Origin: JAUWQU01 sp964564285
GTDB taxonomy: Bacteria > Planctomycetota > Phycisphaerae > SM23-33
Direction of reading: 5' to 3'
Assembly (NCBI GenBank): GCA_964564285.1
Contig: CAZMBZ010000300.1
Coordinates: 1-6,169 of the forward strand
Length of the DNA: 6,169 bases
Below the pieces are notes generated by a model. That model searched no databases. It worked only from the letters and a program-made list of their open reading frames with translations, and was not told the origin of the DNA. The position numbers and the translations under genes are program-made. Below are positions 4,268 to 6,169 of the stretch, in pieces; position 1 is the first letter of the stretch; each line of letters opens with the position of its first letter.

Positions 4268-6169
4268 CTAATCGCCGGCCGTGGCGGCCAGGATGTCCTT
4301 TAGCTTCGCCCGCAGCAGCCAGGTCGTCTCTGTCCCGGTCATCACGAAGACCTCATCTCCCTTGCAGAACACCCTCGATCCGGCCAGCGGAGCGAGGTAA
4401 CTCGATACCATTATCCCCTCGCCGGCGAAGACCGCGTCGGCCTTGGGGTCCAGTTCAAGCAGATATGCCCCGCCGTACAGCAGGAACTCCTTGCCGCCGG
4501 CCAGGATCAACTGCTGGTCGGTAAGGTCCGCCCCACGGTCCTTCGTCTTCACGAGCAGCTGAGGCTGTGACCACGACCGGCCATCATTCGAGCTGAGGTG
4601 GTAGATTGCTTCCTCGCAGTCGTCACAGACCATGCGGAACTGTTTGCGGTCGTCCACGACCACGTGAACGTTCCAGAGGTCTACCTCTTTTGCATTGATC
4701 TTGCGACCCTTCACGTCAATGGGCGTCAGTCCCTTGACGTCGTCGAGCGTATCGCCCGAACCCGCCCTGTCGCGACAGAATATCCACTGCTTGCCTTTGG
4801 GGCCGGCGACCATACTCGCACTCGACCCGGTCCAGCTACCCATCTTGCCGATCTCAATCCGCCGGATAGGCGCCCAGATCTTCCCGTCGCGCGTGCTGGT
4901 CAGCCACAGGTGATAGCCGGCCGTACTGGTGGTTTGCGGAGACAGACGGTTGGAGAAGAACGCTACGTAGATCGTGCCGTCCGGGGCCCTGAACGTTGCG
5001 GGCTCGATATTGTCGAATACGGAGCAAAATGGCAGCGGCTCAGGCTTCGTCCAGTGGATCAGGTCCTTGCTCTGGGCGGCCATGAGCTTGCCGCCCTGGC
5101 GGCCCCAGACCGCGATGTGCCCTGTATCGCCGAGGCGCTGGATGCTGAATCGCGGCGGCTTCACTGTTTGCCTGCCCGAGAGTTCCAGGTCCAACTGCTG
5201 CCGCCGGAACGGGCTGTCGAGGTTGAAGACCAGGCCGTATCGTCGGCCCGGCTTGACCTCGTACGGTGTTTCGATTATCTCATCCCGGCCGGGCGCCGTC
5301 AGCCGCAACATATGGCGGCCAGGGCGGACGCCACTGCAGGCTCGCTCGTTCGGCATTGTGATCGAGCCCCACGTAATCCGGCTGTTGGCGGGGTGCAGCT
5401 TTGTCTGCATCCACGCGTCGGCCTGGATCGGGGCCGGGTCCTTCGTCACCGGGCGGAAGGTCGCCTTGACCAAGACGCTGTGGACCTTGAATTCCTTGTT
5501 CGTGCCGATCCTGATGTGCGCCAGACCGGCGCCGGGAGGGATGGTGATCGTCTCCTTGACCACCGCCCGGCCGGGCTTGTCCCTGTTCGTCCAGCCGATG
5601 CTGCCGAGGTCACTCTTCTTGTTCGGCGGATCGTGCGCCATGACAAAGCAACTGAACTGCCCGCCGTAGCGGACGTTGAATTGTTCGATGTCGCAGGCGA
5701 ACTCGATCGTGGCGAATTCCCTGCCGCGCGGCGGGGCCAGGGCGTAGTGGTCGTACGTGCCGGGTTGGTACCGGCGAGCTAGAATCCTTGCGTCATTGAG
5801 GTCCAGTTTGGTTGCTTCGTCGCTGTCGGCGAGGGAAATAATCCATGGCACTTCCGGCCGCGAGGCCTCCTCCGGCAGAGAACAGAGGGCTTTGTGGATG
5901 AGTTCCACGTCCACCAGTTGGCCGTTGCCGTATCTCGACTTTGCCCGCGTGTCGACGGACCGCTTCCACGCGGCGACGGCGCCCTGGACGTCGCCAGCTT
6001 TGTGCAGCATCAGCGGAAGGGCCTTTACGATTTCGATCCAGAGATAGTCGATCTTTGTCTCGGTGTCCTCCAGATAGTCGAGGGCATCGGCCAGTGTTTT
6101 CGCAGCCGACTTGTGATCCTTAAGCTCGGCCGATTGCATCCGCGCGATCCACAGCATCAGGATGCTTCG
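4268..6169 (-). CDS. partial sialidase-like Asp-box propeller protein with N-terminal helical repeats
   Basis: The gene runs off the right edge: the frame is open through the four codons before the first in-window ATG (6157-6155), so the true start is probably outside. It stops with TAG at 4270-4268. Counting from that ATG (629 residues), 1-95 are amphipathic helices like TPR repeats (for example AAKTLADALDYLE, 18-30). Residues about 130-240 are beta-rich, 277-312 resemble a PEGA-type strand repeat (RPGRHMLRLTAPG), and 335-620 form a propeller-like region. Asp-box motifs are SSNDGRSW (522-529) and the variant STRDGKIW (421-428); SKDLIHW (363-369) is of the kind seen in sialidase and GH43-type propellers. 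No sialidase catalytic set (Arg triad, Tyr/Glu pair) could be assigned, so carbohydrate binding or hydrolysis is only a guess. No promoter is visible, since the 5' end is missing. Nothing ties it to selenium metabolism. Confidence 0.75.
   Translation of the reverse strand, partial: RSILMLWIARMQSAELKDHKSAAKTLADALDYLEDTETKIDYLWIEIVKALPLMLHKAGDVQGAVAAWKRSVDTRAKSRYGNGQLVDVELIHKALCSLPEEASRPEVPWIISLADSDEATKLDLNDARILARRYQPGTYDHYALAPPRGREFATIEFACDIEQFNVRYGGQFSCFVMAHDPPNKKSDLGSIGWTNRDKPGRAVVKETITIPPGAGLAHIRIGTNKEFKVHSVLVKATFRPVTKDPAPIQADAWMQTKLHPANSRITWGSITMPNERACSGVRPGRHMLRLTAPGRDEIIETPYEVKPGRRYGLVFNLDSPFRRQQLDLELSGRQTVKPPRFSIQRLGDTGHIAVWGRQGGKLMAAQSKDLIHWTKPEPLPFCSVFDNIEPATFRAPDGTIYVAFFSNRLSPQTTSTAGYHLWLTSTRDGKIWAPIRRIEIGKMGSWTGSSASMVAGPKGKQWIFCRDRAGSGDTLDDVKGLTPIDVKGRKINAKEVDLWNVHVVVDDRKQFRMVCDDCEEAIYHLSSNDGRSWSQPQLLVKTKDRGADLTDQQLILAGGKEFLLYGGAYLLELDPKADAVFAGEGIMVSSYLAPLAGSRVFCKGDEVFVMTGTETTWLLRAKLKDILAATAGD

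Noticed and set aside
4598..5782. 394-codon plus-strand frame opposite the right-edge gene
   Set aside because: It is antisense to the propeller protein, its composition is that of an antisense shadow, and no ribosome binding site or motif supports it.

Overview
This window looks like a selenium (selenocysteine) locus from a GC-rich environmental bacterium. The organism is most likely from the Planctomycetota or a close relative. That placement is inferred from the style of two genes: an exported beta-rich protein at the left and a helical-repeat, PEGA-like and sialidase-type propeller protein at the right. No rRNA or other phylogenetic marker is present.

Left half (1-3353). A weak promoter leads into an exported protein of unrecognised function. 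Its apparent stop codon, TGA at 1448-1450, is best read as selenocysteine. The frame stays open for 41 more codons with protein-like sequence, and a hairpin of SECIS type lies just after the TGA. The product would be a 442-residue secreted selenoprotein with a Sec-x3-Cys motif near its C terminus. Sixty bases later comes selD, selenide water dikinase, in an unusual three-part form: a cysteine-rich N-terminal extension with three CxC motifs, a complete SelD core, and a C-terminal AhpD/carboxymuconolactone-decarboxylase domain carrying E-x11-C-x2-C-x3-H. The selenoprotein and selD are probably co-transcribed. A GC-rich foldable segment sits directly before the selD ribosome binding site.

Centre (3354-4267). 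On the opposite strand and convergent with selD lies selC, the selenocysteine tRNA (anticodon TCA, 8+5 acceptor/T-arm geometry, long variable arm), with its own near-consensus sigma-70 promoter. A strong hairpin lies between selD and selC and may serve selC. Beyond the selC promoter are a structured but gene-less stretch and a decayed C-terminal piece of an IS4-superfamily-like transposase.

Right part (4268-6169). One large minus-strand gene runs off the right edge. It encodes a helical-repeat segment, a beta-rich middle and a C-terminal Asp-box propeller domain.

Together, selC supplies the tRNA, SelD makes the selenophosphate used to charge it with Sec, and the exported protein next door is a probable consumer. 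selA and selB are not in the window and must lie elsewhere if the pathway works.
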